Of a stretch of DNA of 21,548 bases, positions 19,654 to 21,548 are shown in pieces (positions within the stretch are counted from its first letter, which is position 1; each line of letters begins with the position of its first letter). The stretch is taken from assembly GCA_027382625.1 (NCBI GenBank), contig JAJKFJ010020999.1, forward strand, positions 1 to 21,548, given 5' to 3'. This DNA comes from Tetmemena sp. SeJ-2015. Its lineage: Eukaryota; Ciliophora; Spirotrichea; Sporadotrichida; Oxytrichidae. A model generated the notes under the pieces. It had not been told where the DNA came from. It worked only from the letters and a program-made list of their open reading frames with translations, and ran no database searches. Made by a program: the position numbers and the translations under genes.

Positions 19654-21132
19654 ATGGAGCATGACGACAACAGTAATCAACAACAATTCTCTAGTTTTGA
19701 ATACGACATAAATGACAACTTGGAAATATTGGTACCTGTGATTATAAGTTATTAATCAATAATTAAATAAATACGATTTCAGCTTCAGTTGAATACACAT
19801 TTTTGCAATAGCTGATTGCGTTCTTGATCGTAATAGGAATGGCTACTATTGGATACTTTTTAGTAAGATTTATTGGAGGCTATCGCATAAAAGGAAGCAA
19901 GTCTAAAAAATATTCGATCACTCCTCTGATTGGGATGATATTCATGCAATATATACAAAGTGAAAAACAACCTTCTTTTTAATTTAAATAGAGAAACTGA
20001 TTTTATATTCAATACTATTTGGATTTATTGGGAGGAATTTGTTTGGATCTCCAGTATATAGATTAAACTTTTATTTCTGCTAGTGAGAGGAGGCATGTAG
20101 GTTTCTTTTGAAGGGGTCAGGATTTTTAGTAGCAATAATGTCGGTAATACCTTCTACTGTTAGAATAAAACCTATGCCTTTTATTGTGTGCATATGCATG
20201 AGCCTTATCTTATCAGCAATAAGAACGCACAATAAATTCGATAAGTGAAAAAGGTTATGGCAAAAATAAAGGAATACTTAGTGCTTTTAAAGCAGCACTC
20301 ACTCATCTTAAACAAATATAATGACCATGAAAAAGCAAAAAAAAAATAATAACTTATTCATAACTTTAATTTCAAATTTATGAAACCTTTTTTGCATTAT
20401 AATTTATGTTTTAACTATAAGAAAACTTGTCATTAATCTTGAATAATTTAGTGAAAAGATGAAATAAAATTGCAGATGAGAATACTAGATTACTAAGCAA
20501 ATCTGTTTGGTCAATTTCATGTGCTGTTGCTTTCGTCATCATTTCAGAGGAGGTGGGTCTCCCAGATGCAAAGTAAACTTTATAATTAAGCGATAAGTAG
20601 AAATACATTAAACTTGTATGTTTTATGTTGCGACCCTGTTCTTTGGATATGCTAGCTATAGAGTTTGGGGAAAAGATAAGCCAAATAAATAGCTCGCTAA
20701 TTTGTGGCTCCTTATTCAACCAATTTTCTTTGGAAGTGTCAAAGCTAATTAAAATGGTTGCATATTGATAGGAGGGATATTCAGATACTATTAATGTCAT
20801 TGACATGGGTGCCCAAAGCTAATATAGTCTTGCTGCTGTCATACTTAATCAAGCTAAATTTGTTATAATAGAGTACGGTATCATAGTCCAGATGTTCTTA
20901 ATACAAATCCTATCGGAGCCATATTCATCTCTTAGGTAATTAAATTATTGAAAAGTAGACAGAGCTACCTGAAACAGAAGATAGACTACTTAATTATCTA
21001 ATGTACAACCCCACAGCTCAAGTTAAAAAAGCATCACGAATAATTAATTAATAAATTAAAATTTTTAAATTAAATATTAAAAATATTTTTAAGTGTTTAT
21101 ATAGAATTAATTTTTTCGTAATTAATTTTTGA
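19654..21132 (+). CDS. Odd-numbered MDS set (with ATG) of the scrambled SLC9B/NHA-type antiporter
   Basis: Segments with pointers: O1 19654-19960, O2 20048-20102, O3 20129-20161, O4 20174-20223, O5 20242-20297, O6a 20463-20580, O6b 20609-20739, O7 20758-20785, O8 20794-20821, O9 20828-20854, O10 20868-20892, O11 20908-20931, O12 20948-21132. Pieces: O1 N-terminus MEHDDNSNQQQ and the first membrane segment, then TPLIGMIF; O2 IKLLFLLVRGGMQV; O4 PFIVCICMSLILSAIS; O5 KGYGKNKGI; O6 YRVWGKDKPNKQLANLWLLI then QPIFFGSV; O7 ILIGGIFR (Arg about 363); O8 LTWVPKA; O11 PIGAIFIS; O12 hydrophilic tail. Alternating with the even set gives about 510 codons, standard length for the family, with roughly a dozen membrane segments. 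The product should exchange Na+ (or Li+/K+) for H+ across a membrane. The last ~25 codons before TGA 21130 are AT-rich and the true end may be earlier. Confidence 0.85.
19748..19782 (+). other. 35-nt intron in the antiporter first segment
   Basis: GTTATT...TTTCAG. It splits a codon after the first base; removal joins EILVPVIIT-SVEYTFLQQL and puts the first membrane segment in frame with ATG 19654. Confidence 0.65.
20574..20608 (+). other. Internal IES of the odd set, TAAACTT pointers
   Basis: TAAACTT occurs at 20574-20580 and 20609-20615. Removing 35 bp joins EEVGLPDAKQ-TCMFYVATLF in frame; without it the frame is off by two. The alternative GT-AG excisions tested here give the wrong phase. 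Confidence 0.6.
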
Positions 21133-21517
21133 TATATTAAAACTTATAAATAACACTTCATGATAAAGCTTTGTTATGAAATTTGAGTATACATTTTAGA
21201 TTAAATATTTTAAGTCAAAATTTGAATAATTTGTGAGTATAATTACTTTCCTTTTGGATTTAAAATTGAATTACGATGCTTAATATCAAATTTATATATT
21301 TTATAAATAATGAGGAATATCTTCAAAAGGATGTTAAGTAATAAATCTGATATTTATTTCCAATAATCTCTATATTCTTATTTATTTATCTCTAAATAAA
21401 ATGCTTAAAATTTTTCCTCTTAAATAATATTATGATATTGGAATTAAATGTCAAAAATTATGTGAGTACAAGTCTCTTATTAATATCATCTTTAATATAT
21501 CAATCAATATTATTCAT
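21133..21517. other. AT-rich 3' flank
   Basis: Very AT-rich DNA after the last antiporter segment. No supported gene or repeat. Confidence 0.3.
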
Positions 21518-21548
21518 CGAAAACACGAGTGCGAAAACACGAGTGCGA
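21518..21548. repeat. 14-bp tandem repeat at the window end
   Basis: The unit cgaaaacacgagtg occurs at 21518-21531 and 21532-21545, followed by cga. It begins abruptly in AT-rich DNA and runs to the last base, so the sequence may break inside a satellite. It also contains acgagtgcg, which resembles a sequencing barcode I recall, so an artefact is possible. Confidence 0.7.

Noticed and set aside
20411..20806. 131-codon minus-strand frame
   Set aside because: It lies antisense to the odd-set segments O6-O8, which carry clear antiporter motifs on the plus strand.
18430..20960. Two tandem degenerate antiporter pseudogenes
   Set aside because: The gaps of one copy are exactly the pieces present in the other, and every border carries a repeat shared by both. 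Independent decay would not produce that, so one scrambled gene explains it better.
1..21548. CRISPR array, rRNA, telomeric C4A4 repeats
   Set aside because: No regularly spaced repeats, rRNA cores or telomeric blocks were seen anywhere in the window.

Overview
The window looks like germline (micronuclear-type) DNA of a spirotrich/stichotrich ciliate of the Oxytricha-Stylonychia-Tetmemena kind; that placement is an inference. Three things support it. First, TAA and TAG are read as Gln and only TGA stops: under the standard code almost nothing is open, but with this code long phase-consistent genes appear on both strands, while conserved Trp codons are all TGG. Second, the DNA is very AT-rich with GC-richer coding islands. 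Third, several genes are cut by short segments bounded by short direct repeats, as expected of MDS (macronuclear-destined segment), IES (internal eliminated sequence) and pointer architecture.

The main result is at 18480-21132. What first looks like two broken tandem copies of a Na+/H+ antiporter (SLC9B/NHA, CPA2 type) is one scrambled gene. About 24 MDSs are split into an odd-numbered set (19654-21132, holding the ATG) and an even-numbered set (18480-19535). Reading alternately odd 1, even 1, odd 2, even 2 and so on, each junction falls on a 4-12 bp repeat present once in each set. The reading frame then stays open for about 500 codons, with antiporter motifs in the right order. Some MDSs are only about 19-28 bp.

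Layout: 223-1090 is an inverted-repeat (foldback) element. 1091-4500 has two minus-strand reading frames, the second interrupted by an apparent 18-bp excisable segment. 4489-4617 is a ubiquitin-like fragment (+). 5305-6240 (-) is a 311-aa protein. 6506-6900 is a second inverted-repeat element. 7261-9440 has short plus-strand frames. 9762-12349 (-) is a 769-aa, 8-exon gene sharing a module with the 5305-6240 gene. 13085-13749 and 14113-15039 are plus-strand genes. 15491-17031 (-) is a 362-aa, 6-exon gene. 17512 to about 18210 (+) is a REEP/DP1/HVA22 ER-shaping protein cut by three short IES-like segments. Next come the even and odd antiporter sets. The window ends in AT-rich DNA and two copies of a 14-bp repeat.

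Inferred introns are mostly very short (19-73 nt; one 260 nt), start with GT and end with AG, and preserve phase across each gene. No rRNA, tRNA, CRISPR array or telomeric C4A4 block was seen. All functional names come from motif recognition by eye; no database was searched.
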